This document shows positions 14,332 through 20,920 of a stretch of DNA of 55,385 bases, one piece after another. A program made the translations under genes and the position numbers. Where the stretch lies: positions 1 through 55,385 of IMG/VR virus record IMGVR_UViG_3300046804_004030; one strand, written 5' to 3'. The notes under the pieces were generated by a model that had not been told where the DNA came from, made no database searches, and saw nothing but the letters and a program-made list of their open reading frames with translations. Source of the DNA: a virus. Position 1 is the stretch's first letter. Each line of letters starts with the position of its first letter.

Positions 14332-14628
14332 TTAAAAAGTTTGCACGATCAAGTTAAGTTCGTCCTTCAGTCGGTCAAGATCACTGTTAAGAACAAAGCC
14401 GCCTTCTTCCTCAGCATGGCAGAGGATGCTACGAAGTTGGCGAATGTCATCTTCGCTAGTCATCGTGATGTTAATAGTGATTGAGACCTGAGACTTAAAA
14501 GTGATTGCCATTGGTTTGTAAGTTAAGGATTTAGTGAGCCAACACGGAAGGGAATTTTGCTTAATAGTCAGTCGATGCTCGTCATCAAAGATGGATGGAG
14601 CATTAGTCCCAAGGAAAACGTCGGTCAT
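14332..14628 (-). CDS. Hypothetical protein with truncated duplicate N-terminus, 98 aa
   Basis: The start ATG 14628 is supported by its match to the gene at 15961: MTDVFLGTN and DEHRLTIK in both, backed by a near-identical stretch of DNA. After about 30 residues the similarity stops and the frame runs through what looks like an old intergenic segment into a second unit that begins at an internal ATG (14511, MAITFKSQVSITINIT). The second unit ends in a helix (DLDRLKDELNLIVQTF). Either the fusion or the 59-residue product from 14511 may be the real protein. Confidence 0.6.
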   Translation of the reverse strand: MTDVFLGTNAPSIFDDEHRLTIKQNSLPCWLTKSLTYKPMAITFKSQVSITINITMTSEDDIRQLRSILCHAEEEGGFVLNSDLDRLKDELNLIVQTF

Positions 14629-14647
14629 ACGGAAACGTAGATAGTCT

Positions 14648-14854
14648 TCATTGGTTGGTTGGTGAAGGCGATTGGCTAGCAGGTTGGGCAACGTACACAG
14701 TCGGCGACCACACTCGGTCAGCCTGGACAGCATTGTTATCAGCTACCCACTGCTTGAACTCAGTGAGCACTGGCAGGTTACTGCAATCCTTGGGACACTT
14801 AACTTCCCCGCAGTACATCGAAGTACAACAGGTTGGGTAGGCACGAGTTTGCAT
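14648..14854 (-). CDS. Small Cys-rich protein, 68 aa
   Basis: The product has six Cys in its first 25 residues, arranged as C-C-x(4)-Y-C-G-x(4)-C-x(3)-C, followed by LTEFKQWVADNNA. Small phage proteins with this arrangement are widespread and would bind zinc. The tail is Ser/Pro/Gln-rich. It lies between two other small genes of the same operon with 28 bases on each side. Confidence 0.75.
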   Translation of the reverse strand: MQTRAYPTCCTSMYCGEVKCPKDCSNLPVLTEFKQWVADNNAVQADRVWSPTVYVAQPASQSPSPTNQ

Positions 14855-14882
14855 GGTTGGTCAGCGATGGGGTGACAGTCAG

Positions 14883-15143
14883 TCAGGCGTGAACGTAGTC
14901 TTGGTGGCCGATGCTGAAGCCATCAGCCATGTAGATACCAATGACCTCATCTTGGTCATCAATAATGCAGGCGTTGGGATAGAAGATCCACCAGCTACCG
15001 ATGTTGTTCATTCTGTCAACTGCCTGACGAAAGGTAGCGAAGTCACCTTCGCGAACATAGTCGTCAAGGAACTTGGCTACGCCGTCAGCAATGCGAGTTG
15101 CGGTCATAACGTCGTCACCGCAGAAGAAGCATAAAGTGAACAT
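14883..15143 (-). CDS. Hypothetical protein, 86 aa
   Basis: Starts MFTLCFFCGDDVMTATRIAD, continues with a helical part (AKFLDDYVREGDFATFRQAV) and ends with beta-strand-like segments (WWIFYPNACIID, EVIGIYMADGFSIG). Two Cys near the start may bind a metal. Function unknown. Confidence 0.65.
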   Translation of the reverse strand: MFTLCFFCGDDVMTATRIADGVAKFLDDYVREGDFATFRQAVDRMNNIGSWWIFYPNACIIDDQDEVIGIYMADGFSIGHQDYVHA

Positions 15144-15180
15144 GACTGATAAGTTAGTGAAAGTGATTGGTCAGCGCTGC

Positions 15181-15552
15181 TCAGCTAGCAAGCGGCAGCG
15201 GATTGTAATTCTCGTCAACGTCGTCAATCAACTCAAACGACGGACAGTGAGTCAACAGGAAAGTTTCTTGGTAGCCTGCGACAACGTAGTCGGCGTATCG
15301 CTTGATGAGTTCCATCGTTCGATGGTTGTCAAGCAAGTCAGGAAACTCACCGAGATTAAAGTAAGTTACTGATTCTTTCTCGCCCATGTAGTAAGCAACT
15401 CGCTTGAAGATCAGTGAGAGTCCGTCAACAAAGAACTCACAGTCATAGCGATAGTCATAACCATCACTCACAGTAAACGAGTCAGTGTAGTAACTGTTCG
15501 GCTCTGGGTTGCTGAACTGCGAGGAGTGACGCCAATTAAGGATGATTGCCAT
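15181..15552 (-). CDS. Hypothetical protein, 123 aa
   Basis: Starts MAIILNWRHSSQFSNPEP. It is rich in Tyr and Asp, with YYTDSFTVSDGYDYRYDCEF and a later helix (TMELIKRYADYVVAGYQET). It ends CPSFELIDDVDENYNPLPLAS. No family is recognised. The upstream leader carries GGGGCGAAG and a CTGAC word. Confidence 0.65.
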   Translation of the reverse strand: MAIILNWRHSSQFSNPEPNSYYTDSFTVSDGYDYRYDCEFFVDGLSLIFKRVAYYMGEKESVTYFNLGEFPDLLDNHRTMELIKRYADYVVAGYQETFLLTHCPSFELIDDVDENYNPLPLAS

Positions 15553-15586
15553 GTTGGTTAGGGGCGAAGTTTGTGAAGGTTGTTGG

Positions 15587-15925
15587 TCAGCTAAGCTTTG
15601 CTACTGTTGCTCCGTAGTAAGCCTGAGCGTGGTCAGCCGCACCGCTGTCAATAGATAGCAGCGCAATCGGCTTACTACACTCAATCGCCCAACTACCTGC
15701 ACCAGTCTCCTGAACAAAGTCATAAAAGCTCTGGAGCGAAGTGAACCGCATGGCAACACTGTCAGTTGGGAATGGACCCAACCTTACAGCTGCGTGACGC
15801 AAGTAAGCCGACTTCCTTTGCTTAGCTGCTGCATCCCTTAGCTTTTGTTTCTCAAGCTCAGCTTCTCGCTCAATCTCAGCTAATCGTTCCTTGCGCCAGT
15901 CATCATAAACAAAGTCAGTTGCCAT
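15587..15925 (-). CDS. Hypothetical protein with N-terminal coiled coil, 112 aa
   Basis: Starts with a long charged helix (WRKERLAEIEREAELEKQKL, continuing basic), followed by a folded part with RLGPFPTDSVAMRFTSLQSF and a C-terminal SGAADHAQAYYGATVAKL. It probably forms a coiled-coil dimer. Function unknown. Its leader is related in sequence to that of the next gene downstream. Confidence 0.65.
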   Translation of the reverse strand: MATDFVYDDWRKERLAEIEREAELEKQKLRDAAAKQRKSAYLRHAAVRLGPFPTDSVAMRFTSLQSFYDFVQETGAGSWAIECSKPIALLSIDSGAADHAQAYYGATVAKLS

Positions 15926-15960
15926 GTCAGTGGAAGAACGAAGTTCGTGAGGGTTGCTGG

Positions 15961-16275
15961 TCAGTTAGCTTGCTGACTCAGCCAGGTCGAAGCCGCAAAT
16001 AAACAGCGAACCACTGTCTTGTACTTACCTGTCCAGATAGGTTGCGGACGCTTGACCGCAGCCCAGTTACTGTTTAGTTCAGCTGGATCATACAGCTGGA
16101 TAAAGAACTTATCTTCCAGCTCAGTGTTGCGACCAACATAGCCAACAACTTCCTGCTTGTAGTTACGGATCTCGTAACTTGCAAAAGGTGCTGGCCAGTC
16201 AGACGGCTTAATAGTCAGTCGATGCTCGTCAGCAAAGACAGGTGGAACGTTGGTTCCGAAGGGAACGTTAGTCAT
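15961..16275 (-). CDS. Hypothetical protein, intact paralogue of 14332-14628
   Basis: I chose ATG 16275 because the duplicate at 14628 starts at the same place (MTNVPFGTN here, MTDVFLGTN there). A GTG at 16284 would overlap the upstream stop and is the alternative. The 104-residue product is beta-rich (ASYEIRNYKQEVVGYVGRN, FFIQLYDP) and ends with a helix (YKTVVRCLFAASTWLSQQ). Function unknown. Confidence 0.65.
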   Translation of the reverse strand: MTNVPFGTNVPPVFADEHRLTIKPSDWPAPFASYEIRNYKQEVVGYVGRNTELEDKFFIQLYDPAELNSNWAAVKRPQPIWTGKYKTVVRCLFAASTWLSQQAN

Positions 16276-16280
16276 GGCGA

Positions 16281-16622
16281 TCACTTAAAACAGTAAGCGA
16301 TGGAACCGTCAGGCTCATGAGTGAAAGAAGTAGTCAGCTTCACAAGCTGGTTACGCTGCTCAAGAAGCGAGTCAGTGTAGAGAAGATGGTTAGATGGCAG
16401 GAATCCATACCAAACTCGCCCGTCAGGCAGCTTGGAACTGGAAGCATTGCAAACAACCAGCCACTTGTTAATTACTGCGATCAGCTGCTTATCCTTGTCA
16501 AGCAGCTGGATAGTACGCTTAAGCGTACGGTAGTAACCGGTTGCCGTGCCGGTAGGATCAAACAGCGACTCAACGAACTCGCGATCGTTTGCAGCAAACT
16601 TAACACCGTTAATAGTAATCAT
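16281..16622 (-). CDS. Hypothetical protein, 113 aa
   Basis: I chose ATG 16622 (MITINGVKFAANDREFVESL), at which the protein starts with a strand-turn-strand. It then has a TGTATGYYRTLKRTIQLLDKD segment and LVVCNASSSKLPDGRVWYGFL, which recur in phage proteins that carry an I-N-G-x-x-F-x-x-x-x-x-F-x-x-S-L-F start. It may be a small binding protein with an oligosaccharide-type beta fold. Function unknown. Confidence 0.7.
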   Translation of the reverse strand: MITINGVKFAANDREFVESLFDPTGTATGYYRTLKRTIQLLDKDKQLIAVINKWLVVCNASSSKLPDGRVWYGFLPSNHLLYTDSLLEQRNQLVKLTTSFTHEPDGSIAYCFK

Positions 16623-16680
16623 TGAACCAGAAACGAAGTGAGTGAAGCGCCGGTTTAACGCCAACCGGCAACGCGCTTAG

Positions 16681-17055
16681 TCAACTGTTGATCTGTCCGT
16701 CAGCATTGATGCAGACATACATACCCTGCAACCAGCCAACAATGTTCCCGCTGGGAAGGTAGTAAGTCGTGCCAGCCACGTTGACAATCTTCTGTTCGTA
16801 GCTGAAGTTCTCAATCAACTTGCTGATCGGAGTGTTCTTCAGGCTGTCGTAAGTCAGCGTCCGCAGCGCCAACGTACGCCACTGCTGCTCAGTGACCATC
16901 CACGGATTGTTTGCTACGTTCCAGCCACCGGGACCAAAGTCCCAAGCATTGCCAGTCAGCTTGTAACCACCTTGATTACCAAGCTTGACGATCAGCTTGT
17001 AGGTAGCGTTGTCAGCGTGCTTGAGTTCCGTGTAGTCAGCGAAGACGGTTGCCAT
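16681..17055 (-). CDS. Hypothetical protein, 124 aa
   Basis: Starts MATVFADYTELKHADNATYK. It contains GGYKLTGNAWDFGPGGWNV, LKNTPISKLIENF and a C-terminal beta pair (GTTYYLPSGNIVGWLQGMYV). The 21 bases before the start (CAACCAACGGAGTTCACTGA plus C) are identical to the leader of the next gene upstream, so the two genes share a duplicated ribosome binding site with CGGAG. Confidence 0.7.
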   Translation of the reverse strand: MATVFADYTELKHADNATYKLIVKLGNQGGYKLTGNAWDFGPGGWNVANNPWMVTEQQWRTLALRTLTYDSLKNTPISKLIENFSYEQKIVNVAGTTYYLPSGNIVGWLQGMYVCINADGQINS

Positions 17056-17096
17056 AGTCAGTGAACTCCGTTGGTTGTTGTGGATTGATCGGCAAG

Positions 17097-17459
17097 TCAG
17101 TCAACGCCAAGCAAGTCAGACCAGTCAGCGGCGTTCATCGGTCGGTCAGCTTGCCGAGGCTGACAGTTAGTCAGCCATTGGACGCGCATCAGTAAGTCTC
17201 CTTCATAGAAAACTACGTTGCCGGCACCGTGAATCACGGCAGGATCGTCAGTAACGCTCTCAATCAGTGGAGCGTGATACGAAGTCAGCCTCCGACGAAC
17301 TACGTTGCCGGCATCGGTACGGTACTCAATCTGTTGAGTGGTTTCACGCTGAGGCAACTCAGTCAGCCAGTAAGAACCGGCGAACTCAGTCATGTCGCCA
17401 ACATACAAAGTGTTGGCAATGCAGTGAAGGCTGCTGAAGTTACGGATGGAGGCTTGCAT
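17097..17459 (-). CDS. Hypothetical protein, first gene of its transcript, 120 aa
   Basis: I chose ATG 17459, whose leader matches that of the next gene (CGGAG followed by CACTGAC). The product is beta-rich: LHCIANTLYVGDMTEFAGSY, QQIEYRTDAGNVVRRRLTSY and NVVFYEGDLLMRVQWLT. It starts the leftward transcript that begins at the promoter near 17571 and ends at the terminator at 12489. Confidence 0.7.
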   Translation of the reverse strand: MQASIRNFSSLHCIANTLYVGDMTEFAGSYWLTELPQRETTQQIEYRTDAGNVVRRRLTSYHAPLIESVTDDPAVIHGAGNVVFYEGDLLMRVQWLTNCQPRQADRPMNAADWSDLLGVD

Positions 17460-17539
17460 GTCAGTGAACTCCGTTGGTTGGTGAGCGCAACTAACCACCA
17501 ACTAAGTCGGTGACTCAGCTGGTTAGTTAGCTACAGGCA

Positions 17540-17627
17540 GGAGAGGCTACACCTCTCCCCCATGCCCACAATTATACAGCATCACGGCCCTTAGTGCCAT
17601 CCTTTGCTTCGATTCTGTAACATTAGC
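17540..17627 (-). promoter_or_regulatory. Promoter with 5' leader hairpin and distal box
   Basis: On the minus strand TATAAT lies at 17576-17571, with only a weak -35 match. Forty bases further upstream is GCTAATGTTACA (17627-17616). Downstream, the leader begins with GGGGGAGAGG and forms the hairpin GGAGAGG-TGTAG-CCTCTCC (17558-17540) at its very 5' end. The same distal box, at the same distance, and a similar GGGGAGAG leader occur at the promoter near 20806. Confidence 0.7.
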
Positions 17628-17899
17628 TATGGCCGGTTTCTAAATAGCTAGATCGGCTCTGGTCCGCAGTAGAACCGCCTAGGCTTAGCGTTTCTGCTCA
17701 GCGAAAGGGCCTGCTGGCCTTAGCGTTCTGCGGCCCTGTGAGCAGCCTGGCCCCAGATCCGCAGTCAGCTACCGATCAGCTCAGTCAGCCGTCTTCCCGG
17801 CCCGGCTACCGACCACTGGCAGCGTCATTAGCGATCGACTCGCGTAGTCAGCTGGATAGTGACAGCTGCAGCAGGGCCAGACCACATGACGCCGGTTAG
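17628..17899. other. Non-coding region upstream of the 17.5 kb promoter
   Basis: With the promoter region this makes a 440-bp gap (17460-17899). I see no gene in it. It is GC-richer than its surroundings and holds several near-repeats of GCTCAG and GGCCT, and several CAGCTGG/CAGCTGC words. It may hold regulatory sites. Confidence 0.5.
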
Positions 17900-18178
17900 T
17901 CAGCGACGCACCGGCTCACTTTCCATGATCTCGACCTCACCCTTCCAGGTATTGACCAAGATCATTGCCGCACCGAAGTCAATCTTGCGGTCAGCCAGCA
18001 GCTTGCCACTTGAGTTACGGCACTGATAAACGAACTTATCAGACTTACCTGTCGTATCAGCATTGCGAGTAATTTGATGCGACAGGTCAGTTACCTTGTC
18101 GTAATTAGTGGCCTTGTAGATACCGTGCAGCCACTTGAAACCAGCTTGGTTGCACTTGACATTAACTTGTTCAGTCAT
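17900..18178 (-). CDS. Hypothetical protein, 92 aa
   Basis: I chose ATG 18178, giving the ATGACTGA overlap with the upstream gene. The product starts MTEQVNVKCNQAGFKWLHGI and contains a TGKSDKFVYQCRNSSGKLL stretch and FGAAMILVNTWKGEVEIME. It looks like a small beta-sheet protein with two Cys. Function unknown. It is the last gene before the non-coding gap. Confidence 0.65.
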   Translation of the reverse strand: MTEQVNVKCNQAGFKWLHGIYKATNYDKVTDLSHQITRNADTTGKSDKFVYQCRNSSGKLLADRKIDFGAAMILVNTWKGEVEIMESEPVRR

Positions 18179-18674
18179 GGGAAGTAAAGTGAACGATGAT
18201 AGTTTGACACCAATAAAGTGTACCACTATTGTCGGGTACGCAGGTAGCCGCAGTCAAATAGTCAGGAAGCCCAGGTAAGTGAACGTCCATGACCGAAGAA
18301 AGAAACACAGGGCCAACTTTCTCAGCCCCGAGCGCAAATAAGCTGCGCCCTCCCTGAATAATTAGATAGCCGATCCAGTTCAGGTAGTAACCGCGCTCCT
18401 CGTCATCAGCAATGAATCCAGGATTGTCAGATACCATTGCCGATGCCCAGTCAGCCGGGACAACATACTGACGCTCTGCCGTGCCAACCTCCTCGACGAG
18501 GTAGGCAGTGAAGGCCCTGTACGCAGCCAGAATCTCCCGCTCAGTGAGGTTATCAACTGAATCAGTGAACAACTCGGCTGCGTAGGCAGTGAATAGCTCA
18601 CGCAGCCTTTCCGTTTCCTCAAAGTCACCAAACTCCTTGGTAACCAAGTCAGCAAACGGAGTATTCTGGATCAT
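18171..18674 (-). CDS. Hypothetical protein, 167 aa
   Basis: Acidic, helical first half (EFGDFEETERLRELFTAYA; LTEREILAAYRAFTAYLVEE), then a mixed second half with SLFALGAEKVGPVFLSSVMD. It overlaps both neighbours by a few bases. No family is recognised. Confidence 0.65.
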   Translation of the reverse strand: MIQNTPFADLVTKEFGDFEETERLRELFTAYAAELFTDSVDNLTEREILAAYRAFTAYLVEEVGTAERQYVVPADWASAMVSDNPGFIADDEERGYYLNWIGYLIIQGGRSLFALGAEKVGPVFLSSVMDVHLPGLPDYLTAATCVPDNSGTLYWCQTIIVHFTSHD

Positions 18675-19213
18675 GGAAAATAGCCATCGTGCCAGCTTTG
18701 TGATTCCTCAATCTGAGCCAGGAACCTGTCGCACATTAGCTTAGCCTTCTCGCCCGACAAAGTTTGTGGATCGCTGTCAAAGTTGAGTGGTCCGTGGTAG
18801 TCAGCTAGAGACTTGTAGGCAGATGCCAGGGTAACAGGGTCGCTAGATAGCAAGTCAACAACAAGCTTATCAAAGCTGCTGCCAATGAACTCAGCAACAC
18901 TACTAAGGCTGGCGCAGTTACCAAACCATGCACATAAGTTAGGATGAAATCTGTTGTCGCTTACCCCGATCCATCCGAGCGCACTACTGGATTGGTCGTC
19001 AACAACTGACATAACCTGCTTAACCGCAGTAAGCCGCTCAAGCCGAATGCTGTAAGCTAGCCTGCTCTCAGATGAGTCATCTGAGTCGGTCATCACAATT
19101 AGCTCGGGGCAGTAGATACCACGCCTGTCAACCAAGACAAGCGCGCCACCATGTTCGTAAGGATCGACGTCACCGATGTTAGCGACGCACCAGTAAGAAG
19201 GTTGCTGAGTCAT
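18671..19213 (-). CDS. Hypothetical protein, 180 aa
   Basis: Starts MTQQPSYWCVANIGDVDPYE. It contains GALVLVDRRGIYCPELIVMT and a VMSVVDDQSSSALGWIGVSD segment, then a helical C-terminus with a KLMCDRFLAQIEESQSWHDG end. The GYFP C-terminus overlaps the next start by four bases. Function unknown. Confidence 0.65.
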   Translation of the reverse strand: MTQQPSYWCVANIGDVDPYEHGGALVLVDRRGIYCPELIVMTDSDDSSESRLAYSIRLERLTAVKQVMSVVDDQSSSALGWIGVSDNRFHPNLCAWFGNCASLSSVAEFIGSSFDKLVVDLLSSDPVTLASAYKSLADYHGPLNFDSDPQTLSGEKAKLMCDRFLAQIEESQSWHDGYFP

Positions 19214-19356
19214 TGTTGGTTAGGATTGAAGTCAGGGTCAACTTTCTGAATCAGTGCAGCAACTGCTTGACCAAGCAGGTCAATGTTGTCAAGCGCCTTG
19301 CTTAACTTGGCTTCCAGGTCACTGATGCGACCATCAAAGTCAGCAAGCTCTTGCAC
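19210..19356 (-). CDS. Small coiled-coil protein, 48 aa
   Basis: Read by hand in an apparent 460-bp gap. It begins at GTG 19356, sharing a G with the upstream stop, and ends overlapping the next ATG (ATGA). The sequence is a single heptad-patterned helix (ISDLEAKLSKALDNIDLLG) ending in DFNPNQQ. Its exact fit between two genes supports it. Confidence 0.65.
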   Translation of the reverse strand: MQELADFDGRISDLEAKLSKALDNIDLLGQAVAALIQKVDPDFNPNQQ

Positions 19357-19508
19357 TAGCTCGGGGAATGGTCAGGCTGCTCGTCGCCAAGTGTGTAACG
19401 ACGATGCCAGCAAACCATAGTGCCGACATTGTACCACTCACGCGAGCTCTCAGCAAAGTCATCTTGCCTGATCTCGATAGTCAGGTTGCCGTGCTTGATG
19501 GTTTCCAT
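19356..19508 (-). CDS. Short version of a GTMVCxHRRYxLGD phage protein, 50 aa
   Basis: Read by hand. ATG 19508 is preceded by AACTAACTGAC. The product contains QDDFAESSREWYNVGTMVCW followed by HRRYTLGDEQ. I recognise the core (ES-x-REW-x-N-x-GTMVC-x-HRRY-x-LGD) from the N-terminus of a common phage protein that is usually over 100 residues. Here it stops ten residues after the core, so this is a truncated but intact-looking copy. Function unknown. Confidence 0.75.
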   Translation of the reverse strand: METIKHGNLTIEIRQDDFAESSREWYNVGTMVCWHRRYTLGDEQPDHSPS

Positions 19509-19513
19509 GTCAG

Positions 19514-19681
19514 TTAGTTGTTGTAGGGATTGGCCCAGGAAGTCACCTGCTGGTCAGTAATCAGCCCGTCACGGTGCAGGCAGTCAATGAAAATGCACCA
19601 TGCCTCGCCAGCAGCTGGCTTGTCAGTCTTGTCGAAAGTAAACCGTTGATTGAACTCTCGTCTAGCTTGCTTGTAAGTCAT
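19514..19681 (-). CDS. Hypothetical protein, 55 aa
   Basis: Read by hand. It starts at ATG 19681, overlapping the upstream stop, and ends five bases before the next ATG. Product: MTYKQARREFNQRFTFDKTD, then an amphipathic helix (AWCIFIDCLHRDGLITDQQV). Function unknown. Confidence 0.7.
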   Translation of the reverse strand: MTYKQARREFNQRFTFDKTDKPAAGEAWCIFIDCLHRDGLITDQQVTSWANPYNN

Positions 19682-19965
19682 CGGAGATCATCGTTGTTTT
19701 CTTCAGCCAGCCAGTCATAAACCCAGCGAGCAAGCTCAGCGAGGCTGCCGTAACGAGCCTCGCGTTCGACCATTGTCCAGTAAGTCAGCGAAGTGTACTT
19801 AACAAACCACTGCTCATCGTTAAGGACAACGAAACAAGCTGGCTTCTTATCGTCGGCATCAAACCAGTCAGGCTCAATGCAGTTTTCTTCGGCAATGCGC
19901 GAAGCGTAGAACTCAGCGCATGGAACTTCCTTAGCAGAAGCAAGAAAGCTATCGAAGTCAGTCAT
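19678..19965 (-). CDS. Hypothetical protein, 95 aa
   Basis: I chose ATG 19965 because it gives the ATGACTGA overlap; ATG 19971 is two codons upstream and equally possible. The product starts MTDFDSFLASAKEVPCAEFY and has a DKKPACFVVLNDEQWFVKYT segment, then an ARYGSLAELARWVYDWLAEE helix. An acidic protein of this kind could be a mimic or inhibitor, but no evidence shows this. Confidence 0.65.
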   Translation of the reverse strand: MTDFDSFLASAKEVPCAEFYASRIAEENCIEPDWFDADDKKPACFVVLNDEQWFVKYTSLTYWTMVEREARYGSLAELARWVYDWLAEENNDDLR

Positions 19966-20266
19966 TGTCATCATCAACAGTGAGGACGTAGTAGTAGCCA
20001 ACATGATCGCTACCGCGAGCAACTACCTTCATCTTGGACAGGAAGCCAGTCGAGAAAGGCTTGTCAGTGAACCGCTCCATCCACTTAGTCAGTGCAGCAT
20101 CGTGACCGTCAGTACTGCTGTATGGCGCAGGAATCCTGACCTGCCACTTAGTTTCCGAGTCGCGCTGGTGAGTGGCGAAGTAGTGAAGCGAGCCGCGATA
20201 GTAGCGACACTCAGTCTTGACACAGACACCGACAAGTAAGTCAGTGATCGGCGGAATGGTTTGCAT
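19958..20266 (-). CDS. Hypothetical protein, 102 aa
   Basis: Starts MQTIPPITDLLVGVCVKTEC. It is beta-rich (YYRGSLHYFATHQRDSETKW; GYYYVLTVDDDND) and may be a small barrel. A run of CCAACCAACC precedes the ATG. Function unknown. Confidence 0.65.
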   Translation of the reverse strand: MQTIPPITDLLVGVCVKTECRYYRGSLHYFATHQRDSETKWQVRIPAPYSSTDGHDAALTKWMERFTDKPFSTGFLSKMKVVARGSDHVGYYYVLTVDDDND

Positions 20267-20295
20267 GGTCGTTGGTTGGTTGGGGTGGGGCGAAG

Positions 20296-20529
20296 TCAGG
20301 CCAGATGACCGAAGGGAACTGGGATTGGCGGCTTCTCAATAGTCGGCCGCACTACCTTGCTAACTGATCTGTCTTTCCAGTTAGCGCAGCAGCGCGTACT
20401 GATGTAGTACCTTGCCGCAGGATCAGCCATCTGATACTCAGTTAGCATCTTTCTGGCTAGCAAGCGATACGGAAACTCATCGACGGTCTCCAGATAGCGA
20501 CTGTCTTTGCGTTGGATGTAGTAACTCAT
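20296..20529 (-). CDS. Conserved small phage protein (YYIQ/ARYYIS type), 77 aa
   Basis: The product has the order SYYIQRKDSRYLETVDEF, then ARKMLTEYQMADPAARYYIS, then RCCANWKD. I recognise this order (YLETVDEF; EA-x-x-M-x-x-EY; ADPxARYYISxRxCxxW) from a conserved unassigned family of small phage proteins. It overlaps its upstream neighbour by four bases. Confidence 0.8.
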   Translation of the reverse strand: MSYYIQRKDSRYLETVDEFPYRLLARKMLTEYQMADPAARYYISTRCCANWKDRSVSKVVRPTIEKPPIPVPFGHLA

Positions 20530-20738
20530 TTGTCAAGCTCAGTCAGCTTGTCAACGTTGATGACTTGCTCAAGATCAATGCCGTTGGTCACTGTCAGATC
20601 GAAACGATCATTGTCAGTACCATCGCGAAGATTCTCAAGTTCTTCCTCAGTCAACTTCTCAACATTGATAAGAAAGGCAGTATCAAGTGAGAAGTAGCTG
20701 CCATCAGTGGACAGCACAACGTAGTCAGCGAAGTCCAT
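20526..20738 (-). CDS. Small acidic protein, 70 aa, first gene of transcript
   Basis: The product is acidic (MDFADYVVLSTDGSYFSLDT; LTEEELENLRDGTDND) and ends with a repeated theme, INVEKLTE and INVDKLTE. It is the first gene after the promoter at 20806, with a leader of about 60 bases. Its acidity and place at the head of a transcript are suggestive of an inhibitor, which is only a guess. Confidence 0.7.
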   Translation of the reverse strand: MDFADYVVLSTDGSYFSLDTAFLINVEKLTEEELENLRDGTDNDRFDLTVTNGIDLEQVINVDKLTELDK

Positions 20739-20805
20739 AGTGAGCGAAGTAGGTGACTTAGTTAGCGAGTGCGACTGCGGGATACACTCTCCCCATCGCC
20801 CTCTA

Positions 20806-20862
20806 ATTGTACCGCAACAGGGCTAAATGGTCAAATTCGTGTTGCGTAGTTGTAACATTAGC
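20806..20862 (-). promoter_or_regulatory. Promoter with distal box, sister of the 17.57 kb promoter
   Basis: On the minus strand TTGACC (20834-20829) and TACAAT (20811-20806) are 17 bases apart, a good sigma-70 promoter. GCTAATGTTACA lies at 20862-20851, exactly 40 bases from the -10 element, as at 17616-17627. The leader begins with GGGCGATGGGGAGAG and can form a small GAGTG/CACTC hairpin. Confidence 0.75.
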
Positions 20863-20920
20863 GGCTGGGCTGATCCTACATACTTTTACCGGACTCTTCC
20901 CGTAGCAGAAGCTGAGTCGC

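Noticed and set aside
20003-20239. Plus-strand frame of 78 codons
   Set aside because: No start context and it overlaps two coupled minus genes.
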